A stretch of DNA of 64,000 nucleotides from Apostichopus japonicus. Its lineage: Eukaryota > Echinodermata > Holothuroidea > Aspidochirotida > Stichopodidae. How positions within the stretch are numbered: the stretch's first letter is position 1; every line of letters begins with the position of its first letter. The notes beneath the pieces are model-generated. The model was given only the letters and a program-made list of their open reading frames with translations. It was not told the DNA's origin and searched no databases. Positions 47,325 to 60,184 of this stretch are shown here, piece by piece. Location of the stretch: the NCBI RefSeq assembly GCF_037975245.1, contig NC_092571.1:14565417-14629416 (forward strand), given 5' to 3'. The position numbers were made by a program, and so were the translations under genes.

Positions 47325-47602
47325 GTTATAATCAGTTTGTCGGCTTGTCGAGACCTGTTTCCAAGGGCCGTTGTTATTCTGTTTTGGGTAATAGAGGCCT
47401 ACGGACGGTCCGACCGTTTTTACTTTTGTAGATGATTCGTGTTCAGTTCGGTGTGACCAAGGGGGGGGTGGGGGGTTCAGTTGGATGTATGTGGTAATTC
47501 TTTATTGCTGATGGTTTAGTTAAAGTACGGGTAGGGTTTGGTGTTGAAAGCATTTAAGCCGTGACGTTTTCAATTCCTCTGGGCGGATCACGTAAGCAGC
47601 AC
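47325..47602 (+). mobile_element. Truncated LINE-like element of a second subfamily, with 16-bp target duplication
   Basis: About 278 bp ends in gccgtgacgttttcaattcc...gggcggatcacgtaagcagcac, a variant of the main LINE terminus. Flanking repeats AGTAAAATAACAACCA (47309-47324) and AGTAAAGTTACAACCA (47603-47618) agree at 14 of 16 bases. The diverged paralogue at about 11.03 kb reads through this site without the insert. Confidence 0.65.
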
Positions 47603-49704
47603 AGTAAAGTTACAACCAATAACAATCGGTTCCGAACCACTGGGAGTACCATATTACGTAAATACTCCCTAAGTGAGGATATCAGCATATAGGCCGGGAA
47701 GCTTGGCCTCGTATGAGTTGCGATAGTTCTGACCAAAGTCGTTCATGATGAACACATTTTGGATATCTTACGATGTTTCTAAGTTCCTAATATCTGAAAG
47801 CTATTAGTCTGGTCCCCTTATTATGTACATAAGATAGTATACTATAGTAGTTAATTTTTTTCTGGCTCGCTGTAGCGTGGTTTGCACTGCCGTAGGTGAT
47901 GTAGGTAGGATGGACGGGGCGAGGTCATTTTTGCATTCAAAGAATACTTTATTTCTTCTTCATTTTTTTATTCTCCTCTACATTTTTCCTTTAATCTTTC
48001 TCAGCAGCCCTAGTCACCTCAATCAATTACCATATAATTTGATGTACCCTGCATAATTTTATTAATTTATTTTTATCTATATTCATGTTCTCTCTTTTGA
48101 GTAAGCTTATGTCTTCGTTTTTATTGATTAAGTGATTGAAATTAAATTGAATTAGATTAAAAACTTGAATTGTACTGAGTTTTAACGGTCAATACCGCAG
48201 TACAAATTGACCAAAACTAGCGACTATCTTTTGTTTGTGTAACTGAAGGGATACCGGGTTGATTATCTGAATTAATCAGGTTGTTATTTTAAGTTACCGT
48301 CGATTCGTCTCATCCACTCCTTTCTACACAGTTCCGACGGTGGCGAGGGGAAGGTTAACGCTGCATATCCAATGCACTAATCCCCTAATGGTATTTCCAT
48401 ACTGTGTGTATGGAAATGACTTTCAGCAAACATGGATTACTTTAGTGAACAATTGTTCTATTTAGGAGACATATGGGTTGAATTCAGTGTCGGGGGCTGC
48501 CATTTTGATGAGATATAGGAGTATAAGAGATGACAGTCATTACGGTTCATTCTTATGGGCAAATATTCGCCGTCCAAATTTGTTTACTCTTTTTACCACC
48601 TTTACTTTTCTATTCATTTTACGCAACTAAAAACCTTGGCGGTTGAGGGACTAGTGTATTAATCCACCGCCCCAGACGGTATGTCTGAGACTCGAAAAAC
48701 ACATTCCATACTTGTCGTACGTTTTCGGGAGATTATCCCAGCACCAAGATGTTACCAGGCGATGGAAGCATTGCCAAAGACATTTATATTCGATTCTTAT
48801 AGATAAAAATCATTGCAAGGGCTCTAGCTTTTTTAAATAAGGTCTATGAAACTGAAATGTCGCCCTCACATTCAAGAGAAAGTTATCTCTTGTTTCTAAA
48901 TGACAATCTGTCTTTGAGCTCCTAAATGTGAAATGATGCTTGTATTTTGACATTAAAGTAAGGTCCGTTGTGCTATTCTTACAAAGTTAATTAAAGATAG
49001 TTTTCACGTACCCAAAACAAGTACCTAATATTTGTGAACGATAAGTAACATGCTCTCCTTACCATTGGCCAATCTTATTATAATATGCGTATTTAAAGAC
49101 ATTGATTATACACGTTGTTGATTTCTATTAGTATTTTAACATTTCTTTTTAATACCTCACAGTTACTTATAGGAAGATGTAATGAACAAATTCGACGGCA
49201 TGTTTCACAGTATCTTTTAAATATCTTTGAATAAAAGGATCTATATTATTTCTTGCTTCATCGAGTTAAACGACTTATTGTATGTTGTGTGAAAAATGGA
49301 ATGTTACCCCCTCCTATATTTCCTACTGTAACCAACCTTCTATCTTCCATTTCGTTTGATTGATCGTTTTATACCATCTTAAAAGAATATTAATAATGTT
49401 TTAACGTCGCTAACTTTAAGCAATATTGTTATTTTACAACAGTCACGTCTTCACAAATTCCTGCTCTTTTACAACGTTCTTATTTTCAAAGTTGGTCAGC
49501 CAGTTGAGTTGGCCCTCTCATGTATTATAATATCACTTTCTACCCCAACATAATCTCTCAAGAAAAGCTGCTGCCTCACAAAGATGGTTTCATTTCATGT
49601 TCCCGTGTGCCTCGTAAGCGATATCAAACTATTAATTGAGGCGAATCCATGTTTTTTTCTAAAGGAAATGGATTGCCCTTCGGTCGATGCCTCCCATGTA
49701 GGCG

Positions 49705-52475
49705 GTGGGTATGTTGGCAGCATCCTTATGGAAAATTGTGCAATCTGAGGAATTGATGGTGCCTCTCCCGACTAACCTTTCTTAGTCGGTATCGACTGAC
49801 TAGTTGCACTGACTAGAATCACTGAAAGAATTAAACCCGACTAGTTTCACTGACTAGAATCACTGAAAGAAAAGAGAGCAGAAGAAACACAAATAATGTG
49901 TACGTTGGCAATATTTATTTCTGATAAAACTTCTGATGTCTACAAAAGCTGACTTTCGACAGATGAAGAAAAAATCACTGTAAACAAAAATCTGAAAATA
50001 TCATTTTATTCCAACAAAGTTAAGACAAGTTAATGGATCAAACAGTGCTGCACAATAATGCAAAGTTGAATCTTGGGCAAGAGTTCCTTACGACTTTCGT
50101 TTTAAAATGGTACCCCAAATCGACACCAGTTAAGTCTTCGCGAAAAAGAGTTTTCTCTTAACTAGAAATGGCCTCCCACTTGTCTTCAGAAAAATCTGCA
50201 CCATTATTGACCTGTGAACAGAAAATATGATATACGTGTAAGCACAGATACAGATATAGCACATGATAACTCACATTATCATAAACATACATTTACATTA
50301 AAATGTTATAACAAATTGGTAGGTATACATTTAAATCTAGGTCCCTCAAATTATAAGCCAGGAATAGCAGCTTTACCAAATAATTATTAGCTTTGCACAG
50401 CATAACACCAAGTTATTTTTCAAAGCTTAATAATCATGTTAATCATGTTAATAATGATCCCAATAGACCGGGAGCCCAGAGGGTTTGGTTAGCTGGGAAG
50501 GTAACCAATTGCCTTGTACATCACAATGTTCACAGTGCATTCCTGTATATGAAACCAGACGACTGGCAAACCGGCTGTGGTGGGTGTGGCTGGGAGAGCA
50601 ATTTTAAAGTAGGTTTCGAGTGGTTACCTCATGAGCTGACCTAGGTCAGCCGTGAGGGGTCAATTATTGATCACTGGCAGGGGTACCCCACTACCAATAA
50701 TTACTGGCGATGGCCATTTGTTGCTCTTGGGGCCATTACTGACACAGTGTACTTACTTTGATGTGGTTACCATGAAAGCTGATATAGGTTAGCTATTAGG
50801 TGACTTTAAAATTGCTATTGCTAAATTGCTAAATTGCTAAATGATATACAAGACTGTTTTTTTTTAAAACAGGTTATGAAAAGTATCTTTAATATCATTA
50901 AACAGTTGGGTACAATAGTTAAACTCACTCTTCCATCTTCTTTTCTCTATGGTACTTGTTCCTTTGCTTTTTGGACTATCGGATAAACTCTTTAGTTCTG
51001 CGAAGGGTACCAATATATCATCTTAAAACAAGTGTTTAAGCCATATATAACACAGTTCTCCTCTTCTGTTGTTGCCTCCACACTAGTGTCGTACTTCACA
51101 GGAAACCTCACCCTTGACTTGGATATTTGGCTTTTCAATTCTTCCTGGAAAAAAGAAACAGCAAAGTATTCATCATTTGAAAAAAAAAAATTAAAGAAAG
51201 TTGTCACTACAAAGTTATGTGAGATTTGCTTCCACTATAGTCTCAAAAAACAATCCCAAAGTTTGAAGCAGACTGTATAAAGCTAAACATTTGAACCAGA
51301 GTGTCATCACCATTGCAACCAGAATCAAATGCCCAGAATACAGAGATAATAAAACATGGGCTAAATCTTTGTTTGTTTTATGATCTATAACAATATAAAA
51401 TTTTAGAAACACAAATGCACTGAGCCAATTTATTTATAGGCTTAATCGTTTTTAGTTGTTATTTTGCTTGCTCACATAAGAAGCCTGTTTAGACCTAGGC
51501 TAGAGAAGAATCAGTACTTTGTTACACTAAGTTTGTCTTTCGGTCGTTTTGATTTAGTTTTACTAGTAGTACTGTAGTATATAATACCGGTGACTAGCCA
51601 ACATAATTTGTTCAGCCTACTGTGACTGTAAGTTTGAAGGTCTAGCCTTGCTTATTCAATATCACATAGCCTACCGATTTAGATTCACATGGGAAATTAC
51701 AGGAAATCTTTACCAAATGAGTATAGACTTCAAATAAACTATTGAGACTTATAGTCCCAGCATTTGTTTGGGAATAAATTAGAAGATTATGTGCCACTGC
51801 TCAATCTAGCCCAATACATACATAACACATTGTTAATTAGTGTTTTGAATGCACACTTTAGTGTTGAGAATGCACTACAGTACCCAGTAGAAGCCTATAG
51901 GCTACTCACTGTCATTGCACTTGTGTATTGCGAAACGCCAGCGTAACAACGGTTACACGTACTGCGTAGCGTAACACTAACCATAATACAGTACTAGTGC
52001 CAGTGGCCTAACAATTAACTTTAATTTTACCTTCAATAAAAGTAATAACAGGTAGGCCGATGATGGCAGTTAATACCTCCATTCTTCTAAAGACCTTCTT
52101 GGGTGATTTACGGTTGAAAGTTGCTAAGAGTGATCGTATGAAACTATGCCAAGCCCAGCAAGCTGCCGTTGCCTCTCGGTTTCGAAAGTGAATTGAATCG
52201 AATTGGGTTAAAATACATTAGTCCGTCGACACCGACTAAGCTACGACTATGGCGTAAATCGGGTGTCCGTGTCGTTCTTAGTCCATGGGTTAAAATACCT
52301 TAGTCCGTCGCCACCGACTAAGCTGCGATTATATTTTCCTTAGTCAGTGTAAAATGACTAAGAAGCAGTGATGAAACGAAGATTTTTGCTAGTCCGTGTG
52401 CATTGACTAACGTTACAAACTAATTTAACGTTAGTCCGTGGCAATATTGACTAGTTTACTTTTTCAGTGAAGTGG
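49705..52475. mobile_element. About 2.7-kb insertion with terminal inverted arrays of a TTAGTC/GACTAA motif
   Basis: In the paralogue D2 copy 1 runs without interruption at about 22240, where this copy gains about 2.7 kb. The left end has repeated gactaac, cttagtcggt, actgactagaatcactgaaag units (49780-49875). The right end has cattagtccgtcgacaccgactaag, cttagtccgtcgccaccgactaag, gttagtccgtgg and ttgactagttt...ttttcagtga (52215-52470), inverted with respect to the left. This resembles a DNA transposon with long multi-repeat ends. No transposase frame was recognised; the interior holds exon-like pieces on the minus strand. Confidence 0.55.
50158..50211 (-). CDS. Candidate terminal exon inside the 2.7-kb insertion
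   Basis: Acceptor ttctgttcacag, then VNNGADFSEDKWEAISS and a stop, in phase 0. A second exon-like frame on the same strand begins at 51144 after the acceptor ttcttttttccag (EELKSQISKSRVRFPVKYDT...). A third candidate lies at about 50930-50998 (ELKSLSDSPKSKGTST). The phases I could derive do not join all three, so the model is incomplete. It may be a gene of the transposon or a captured host fragment. Confidence 0.3.
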   Translation of the reverse strand, partial: VNNGADFSEDKWEAISS

Positions 52476-53176
52476 TGAACACTTATGAATCAGCTGCTGT
52501 GATAACAATATCCACTGAGATCGATATAGAACTTAAATTAGAGCAAGTCTTCTACAGTTCTTGACTCTTAAGTAAGCTCACCGATGTCATATTGCCGATC
52601 CCGAAGAAAGATGATGAATGCTTCAACGAGGAAAAAGAAAGAAAGAAAGAAATATAATTAATAGTTCGACAAGCAGTAACATGATTAAGGTTCTTCGAGA
52701 TGAAACACAGTTAGATCGCTTATCAATCAGTACGAAGTGCTTGTTCATCTCACCCGTTACATATCTTTGAACACAAAATATGTGACACTGTAACACCAAC
52801 ATGAAAACATTTAAAGCCTGTTCAATACGCATTTATTGAGCATGCCTTGATCATGTTCATGAGGTGTTTGCGTGTGAGTTGCCCTCGCTCTCTACTTTGA
52901 ATAAATGATATTTATTTAAATGATTACACTTTATATTATTACCTATATTGTTCTAATATGGTGTAAATTTGTGATACAAAAGACAGTTCGTAGAACCTAA
53001 GCCAACCATTTCAAGTGAATTAGATCCGCTGAATGCTGAATGTATAAGCGTCATTAGGCTGGGAAATAGACAAACCACACATCGCAGAGACTTCTGTGTG
53101 ATTTTAATAGAGACATACAAAATATTAAAGACCAGAAAAGTAAGATAAAGATGAGTAGGACGTAATGGAGACTCAC

Positions 53177-53255
53177 GTTTGAAGCATTTAATATCAGCGT
53201 AGCCAGGGGATGGCGTTTGGGCCGGAGGAGTTGGTGAACCAGTAGGCGGATCGTA
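53177..53255 (-). pseudogene. Paralogue of the proline-rich tail exon
   Basis: In the frame equivalent to copy 1 it reads LYDPPTGSPTPPAQTP and SPGYADIKCFK, ending at a better donor (AAAC|GTGAGT) than copy 1. Upstream in that frame is a TGA before any usable acceptor, so it is probably dead or uses an unseen splice site. Confidence 0.4.
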
Positions 53256-54005
53256 TAGTGTGTGTCAACGTGGGGATGTATGTCGTCGTGGCTGTGCGTG
53301 TCATGTGGAAAAAGAGAACATAATATTATACATATTCTTCTGAATACACAAGTGTTGGTTGACTGTAGACTACCTAGATGTACACCCTCATATAGTATTA
53401 CAGTCATTATATTTATTACTCTCTTTTTACTCTACTTCAATGGAAGAAAAAAAGTGCGTAGAATTGTGAAGAAACGTTCGTTCTTTTCTTTTCGCGATAA
53501 ATTCACCAAAATTGCTGTGTATTTCAGTTCAATGAAATCATAAGTAACAAAACAAAAGCAAGTGGGATGCTTGATATTTGTGCTTTAATCTGTCACGGTT
53601 TTGTAGTCTGACTTTTTTCCTGAAGATCCTCTTACTAAGATTTGAAGTTTATCTTATCTGTCAACCACCGTAAGTTAACTTTTATTTAAAGTAGATTCTT
53701 AAAACCGTAGCTATTCCAGGTAAAACGAGGCGTTTTGGTTAGCACAGAGTGAAATGCTAGGGTGGATAAGTGCTATACGGCGGATATCAGAGGACACTTA
53801 CGGCGAGTAACCTGTACACCTTACCAATGAGAAGATTGTCTTTGTTATAACTTCAATAAAATGAGTGTTGAAGGTACCACGAGGTTACTTCATGAGAGGT
53901 CCGCGAAGTGCCCGATGAAATATGAACCTACAGTCAAGGGAATCGGTGATCATTACGGAGAATTGATATAAGATGAGTTCTACCGCTGGTAGTTGGGTCA
54001 TGCTT

Positions 54006-54069
54006 TTGAAAGTTGATCCTGCTTTCTATAGCATATCTGTAAATAATGCGCCTACCGCATACTGATCAT
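54006..54069 (-). pseudogene. Paralogue of the ITIM exon, broken
   Basis: Same position and acceptor type (ttaattttacag). The frame has TAG after five codons, and about 10 bases that encode the Tyr of the ITIM are deleted relative to 23574-23648. Confidence 0.5.
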
Positions 54070-54759
54070 CTGTAAAATTAATTTAACTAATTTAAACACC
54101 ATTATGAAACAATGCATATAGATTGACAAATACTAAGCAATCTATCCAGACCGCAATACGCTACATGAATTTGAATCACAAATACAAACGATACATCCAG
54201 AATCTTTGAAAACAATATGATAAAAGCAAAACCCAAATAACTAATTATGAACGCAAACAGCGCTAAAACATAAAATAATGAACTTTGCTTGGTTACAGCG
54301 TAAACTCGTTCTTTAAAACACGACATCACATTGTCCCAAACACCAGTAGGAAGAGATCCACAACCTTTTAAACACCTACACTATATCTTGAATCAATAAA
54401 AAAAAAACTAATATCACAAAATCAGAAAGCACTCAAAAGGATATGTACAGGACCGAGGGAAGAAGTAACGGCATGAATCGTGAAGAATACTCATTCTGTC
54501 CTACGGAATAATCAATAATTTGAAATCTCTTTGACCTTAATGGCTAGCCAGACGATACCAAGAAAAGTCTCTTAAAGCAAAATATGATCAGAAATGATGA
54601 AAAAAGAAAAACATTTCAACACCAAACGATTGTCTATATTGTCTAGCACAATTACTAAAAATGATATTTCCAGAACCACCGAGACGTTTACAAACCCTTA
54701 ACTATAATATACATAACGACGGAAAATACTTGTAATTGTCAAATGTCAGTATTCAACCA

Positions 54760-55660
54760 TAAGGATCGGTTTTTAAAGATATATTATATGATAAATGCTA
54801 TCATTTAGTCTTCTCTGATTATCTTGTCGTATGATACACTTAATTTTGAAATGGTGGTTGCCATTCATTTTCATTTAACAATTTAAATATTAGTTCAGCA
54901 TAGTTATAGTTTTGTCTTTTATATTCGATTCAATGATAAAAAAGTCAGGTGAATATTCATTGTTTCTTTTTCGAATATTGTTTGATCTTGTGTAGAATAA
55001 ATGAAGGAAGTGATTTCATTTCTTGGTCGAAACAGTTTTGGGTAACTTGTTTTCGTAGGAAAGGTAAAATAGACACCTAATCTGCTTCCTGGTTTTACTT
55101 TCATAATTCAGAGCATACTCATTTTAAATATATTGAAAGTCTTTTTTCTCATAACTGGCATTGGAAATGTTCACAATTTAAGTTGTGTTTATTACACAAG
55201 CAAATCGAAAGTCCATTAAACATGACACTATTTCTTGTGAACCTCTGTTACATCAGAGAGGTGTCTACAATACACCCATAGTTCAATTAAATCAGTAAAA
55301 CAATATTTTGAAACTTCTTGACGCCTGTTTCTCACTTTCAGCTTACGCAGCCGTTTGGGCTGATCAAAGGCACGACATGCCAGTGGCGTATCTGGGGGGG
55401 GACAAGGGAGGATACGTGCCCCGGGTTTAGAGGGCGCTGTAATGGGAGAATGAGAGTAAAAAAAGAAGCGCTTTTTAGAAAAATATGATGAACTGTTGTT
55501 TGTCGTCAGGCATGAATATTTTCCAGTTACAGAATCTGAACGGAGTGTAGTTGTTTTTATTAACAAATTTATAGATTGTGATTTCTCCAGTCCATTTCGA
55601 CCGTTTTCTCTTTTTTTAAATTCTGTTCTGTATTCTGTAATGACTACATGTCACGGTACA
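54760..55660. other. AT-rich; one orphan transposon-like end at about 55375-55445
   Basis: The GC-rich stretch starting ccagtggcgtatctgggggg and running to gagggcgctgtaat resembles the end of a hAT-like element, but no matching inverted end was found. The minus frames at 54919-55104 and 55228-55566 have no support. Confidence 0.35.
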
Positions 55661-56720
55661 CAAACAAACTTTAAATTATAATTATAATTTTACTTATCCA
55701 ACCTAATCAACCACATTGTTAATAGAATTTAAATAAATAATGGCATTGAAAAAAAAATATATAACTTAAATAGATGTCTTAAGCACAAGTATATATGTTA
55801 TAGCACTTATTTAATGGTTTCAAAAATAGTATTACTATCAAATAAATCATTATTTTTTAAATGTGATGTAATAACAGCAACGTTGATCTTATTTTGAAGT
55901 AGTTGATGACCTATCAAGAGAAGAAGTTATATTTGGCACAAATTAAACAAATTAGGAATTGGATGAAGCATGTCTTCATATATTTTGTTCATGAAAAAAC
56001 ACAATACTTTCTTCCTCCGCATAAGGGTTTAAGTTTTTAAATGCATTTAACAGCCACTGCGAAACTCGCAATGGCATAAACATACTTATTTTATTGTTAT
56101 TCCTTTCGTAACTACCGAGCTGTCTGGAATGTGTTGAAAAGAATCCCTACAACAACAAAAATCTCTGTTTATCCGAGACAGTCGTTAATCACTAAACTTA
56201 TTAATGAGAGTATCATAAAAATAGTGTGTGCTTTGTTTCGTTATTGAACATTGTTTGACATTGAAAGATTAAAAACAAAGCAATTAAGGAAGTGATTTTT
56301 TTCACGAATCAAAGCAACTATTCAAATCGTTAGCCTGTATGTAGGAAAAACAGAAGAGAAATTACACTTCTATGTTTTACTTTCACAATTGAAAGCATGG
56401 TAAGTTTAAAAAAAAGTGGCAAGTACATTTTCTCACGAATGACCTTTATAACCATTCTTTGCAATAATCTTTTACAGTTTATATCAACTTTATTAACTTT
56501 GAATTCAAAGGTGTTTATTATGTGATGATTGTATTCATTGATCGTTATAACATTAAACTTATATTCGTGACACAAAATACCAGTTATAATGTTAGTGTTA
56601 ATATTACACTAATGAATGTTACAGCAATAAAATATGCAAATACTGAACTAGAAATTTTCATAAAGAATGTCGCTGTCTTGTTTTCTTTAAGATACATTTT
56701 CCCGTTCAAATAACGTAATG
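55660..56720. repeat. Segmental duplication D3, second copy
   Basis: Pairs with 15380-16760. It runs directly into the decayed A-prime exon at 56740. Confidence 0.75.
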
Positions 56721-56739
56721 ACTTAAAGTAATGACTTAC

Positions 56740-57130
56740 CTTGATCGGTTCTGGAGAATGTTAAATTCACATCTGTCAGCACACTGTGATGTAGAAAGGG
56801 ACTTCAACTGTTCCTGGGTACAGATGCATCCAATGGTTGAGTTCTGATCACAATAAGTAACGTAGACTAAAAGCTCTTTAGTCCGTTATTAGCTGTGTAA
56901 TGTTTCTGATAATCACAGCCCTCGCATTGGATTATTTCCAGATTTATCGGTGGAAACCCGTCTGTTATTGAACAAGATAGAGCGACGTGTTATAGGATGG
57001 AGATGAGGAGAGGCCTTGACAAATAAGGTGTAGAAGGCTGGTATAATGTAAAGAGTTGTTAGATGTGATGAGAGTAAAGTGTATACGCGAGTTATCATCA
57101 GTCTATGATATAGGATAAGTAGAAACACCT
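56740..57130 (-). pseudogene. Second decayed A-prime exon
   Basis: It keeps the donor CAAG|GTAAGTC and second-domain words (gttaaattcacatctgtcagc, ggttgagttctgatcacaa, ccagatttatcggtggaaacccg) of the family, with several frameshifting deletions and a truncated domain 1 (tcatcagtctatgata in place of the DAGTY region). Confidence 0.65.
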
Positions 57131-57717
57131 GAGAGCGTTTTACTGTACTTTAATAATTATCTTGTTAGGAATTCACTGTTTATGCGTACATCGATAGTAA
57201 ACGTATTTGATACTTGAGTCTGTGGGGGATAAAAACACTGAAATACGAAAATGTTGTGAGGCAAGGCAACCTTGACCTTAGAATACTTTTCATATATTTA
57301 ATGAGACGGAATTGATTTTGTGCGTGATACTAAGTTGTGGACTGCATGAAAAACGAACAACAACATTACAAGACACCGTCTCTTTTGTAAGCCGACGAGG
57401 AGTGTGCATAAATTTAAAACTTAAAGTAGCCTTCAAGTTTATGAGGTACTATTACCAGCCCTATCGACGGAGAAAGTATTCCAACCAGGATGCCAAAAGT
57501 ATCACTCTCCCACGAAATATAATTTAAAGAGTGTTAAGCAATTTATGACTGCAACCCATTTTACTGAGCCAATAGTTTTGGTATTATCCCCAGCCCACTC
57601 CTGCCTGTTTATATAAAAGCACGTGTTTTGCCACTAAAAACATGAACGAGGTATGAATAATACATTGAAAGCACCGGTGACCTAGAAACGCTTGAAGCAG
57701 ATAACAGTTTGTCTTAC

Positions 57718-58508
57718 CTGGATATGTCTTTGGAACTTCCCAAGCACAACTATTAGAGTAACTGGTGATGGACATGAAGTCCAAGTGTCCCCGAGTAGCA
57801 ACAAAGCCAACTGTTGAATTACCACTACACGAAGTAATATAAATTTTAAACACATTAAATGTTACCTTTAAGTGAATAATAGTGTTTCTCAAATTTCCCT
57901 CTTTTCAATAACAAGCAACTCTACAACTGGATATATTTGTCTGGTCTTGAACATGTCAGTTCAAAGTAAAAATTATTATTCTGAAGTAAGAGTTTTCATG
58001 TCACAAAGGTGAGGTGAAGGAGGATGATAAACTGTAAACAGACGGTAAGTATGCTGCAGGAGAGTAGCATGTATAATATTATGATCATAATCGACCCATG
58101 GCACATGGTAAGTTCCAGCATCTTCTGGTTGGAGGTTTAGAACTGTAAAACCCAAATCATAAAAATGCGATGAATAATTTTCAAGTGAGTAATTAAAATA
58201 AATATTGATTTACTATATGCTCACCATTTGACCATAACAGCTCAGTTTCAGCAAAAGTACGGGCAGATGTCACTCCGATGTGGGCCATCTCAGTGAAGTT
58301 CAACTGAAATCGTAGTATATATATATAATTCATATTTATATGAAAAGGAAATATCTCAGAAGGCAAAGTCACATCCTACAACAGAATAAAAACCTGTCAA
58401 TCTGATAGCTGGTCCATCTTGACAATTAAAATTACAATCGATACACTCAGACAATGACATTTACTGGGACATTACGACAAATAAAATAAAAAATTGTAAA
58501 ATCTCCAT
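57718..58508 (-). pseudogene. Dead type C copy
   Basis: The start at 58508 reads MEILQFFILFVVMSQ then stop, within the signal peptide. Downstream, CNFNCQDGPAIRLT, a TA tract (58315-58328), HMGDVR-type words of domain 1 and YITSCSGNSTVGFVAT and SCAWEVPKTYPG of domain 2 are recognisable, with more shifts; one second-domain Cys is now Phe. The donor CCAG|GTAAGA is intact. The palindrome TGCGCATGC lies 176 bp upstream at 58684-58692. Confidence 0.75.
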
Positions 58509-59096
58509 TTGTTAACAATGATTATCATGTACGTTACGAACACCGCTGTCTAACTCTGCAGTGTCGTCTTTAACAATGTTTACGCTGTGCTTTATAACGA
58601 CCGCCGACTAACTTTGCAGTGAAGTCTTCTTTCGATAGAAACCAATAGTAGACAGAAGGTATTCTAGAAGAGGTTAAGGATCGTGCGCATGCACGGAAGT
58701 GTTAACACAGGAAAATAAAATACTTTGGTCACAGTATTCAGTGAAATAATATAAGTATTTCTCAATTCCTGTTAATCTGCCTTCGGAGTGTGGATTGTAG
58801 AAGGTAAAGAACCAATGTTTATTTTTCTCGCTTATCCTTTCAATGTTCAGCTTACCATTTGTTACTCTCAGAGAATGGATGATGATAACAAATGTACGAG
58901 TTATCTCTTCATAGTTTCCATTTGCAAACTATATGACTATATGACAGTAATGTGTGTATATGCAGGTAAATATAAACCAAACGATGGTTATGCGAAATAA
59001 TTCTCTGACGCTGTACGTAACTTTTAAATGTTAATGAAACGAAATCTCATTTATATTTCAATGAAATACTGCGTGAAATCTTAAAAAAATGAAACG

Positions 59097-59131
59097 AAAA
59101 TCGCCTTCAACCTGAAAAGTGAATGTCACAA
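59097..59131 (-). mobile_element. 35-bp LINE fragment
   Basis: The reverse complement reads tgacattc...ttcaggttgaaggcgatttt, part of the LINE 3' region. It is too short to show a boundary mechanism. Confidence 0.5.
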
Positions 59132-59199
59132 TGACAAGGTTGTGCAGAGATGTCGTTGGTTCTCTTAAAAAAAAAACGGATGTGAACTGAATATGACAG

Positions 59200-60150
59200 A
59201 ATGTTTCACATAGTGAACGTAGGGCAAGCAATGTCGCTTATTCCACTATTTAAATCTACCATCAGCCCACACTACATCTTCACCCATTCGACATACACCA
59301 AAACGGAAACAACAGTCCACTTTTAATTACAAAAATATGCTGCCTCAACTAGGTCACCACACAAAGGTTATAAGTATTTCCTTATATTTGTCCTAATATT
59401 TGTCCGAATACTTGTCATTAGGCCTTTGAAGAAGATCCTGCTAGAATCGAACGTCAGGCCAACTTACTTTTACACATGCTCCCACACAGGCTCTCTAGTG
59501 GATAAGCTGTTTGCTAACAGTTTTATTTTATTCTAATATTTTCTTCAAACTACTTGAGGCTCTAAGGTCAAAACCTTATGTGAATCATGCAATGGTGCCG
59601 TCTTCCATGGTTATAACTATCACATGTTCTAATGTAGCTATATCCACAACTGCGTGCAGGTCTCCTTTTCTTAAAATTGAAGACTATTAAACAACATAAC
59701 AAGGCTTCTTTGTATCACTGTACTTATCAATAAATATCACTTGAAGAAAGTTCACGTGTTTTTGTACGTTAGCGTTGAACGTTTGCAAAAATGAACCTGG
59801 CAATGACAGGACAGGAATATCAGGAGGCGCCTGTAAAATGGAGCTTGGGATCAAAAACAAGAAGTCCCTTAACCATACCCACCAGCCCACCGACTTCGGA
59901 GCAACGTGTGCAAGGAAACACTGAGCTTAAAGTCATTTTGGATTAAAATTGGATACTTCAACATTAACGGGGAATAAGCAGTTATAAAAGTAAAAGCTTC
60001 TGTTGGTGCGGTTTAGTATTCAGAAATTGGGCTTGGATAGTTTGTTAAATTTGAACAATTCTTTTCTTCTTGGGGTGGGGTATATTTATATGTTAACCGA
60101 TGGCTATACAAATGATGAATAGACACTTTTCTCTTTCATAGCATTTGCGT
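59200..60150. repeat. Downstream flank of A3, duplicated at 1786-2750
   Basis: See 1786-2770. The 59.80-59.92 kb part is the best conserved. The minus frame at 59687-59890 runs through it but is not kept in the other copy. Confidence 0.7.
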
Positions 60151-60184
60151 ACACGGTTGATAATAAAAATGACAAAAAACTCAC

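Larger units (their letters stand above)
45780..49530. repeat. Segmental duplication D1, second copy
   Basis: It pairs with 11125-14545. It keeps the longer version of the U2-containing insert, has lost about 110 bp near 46.81 kb and has many small indels. The right end continues into D2. Confidence 0.85.
52480..54760. repeat. Segmental duplication D2, second copy, right part
   Basis: Pairs with 22270-24440. It contains decayed versions of both tail exons (53177-53255 and 54006-54069). A (GAAA)n run is at 52631-52651. Confidence 0.8.
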
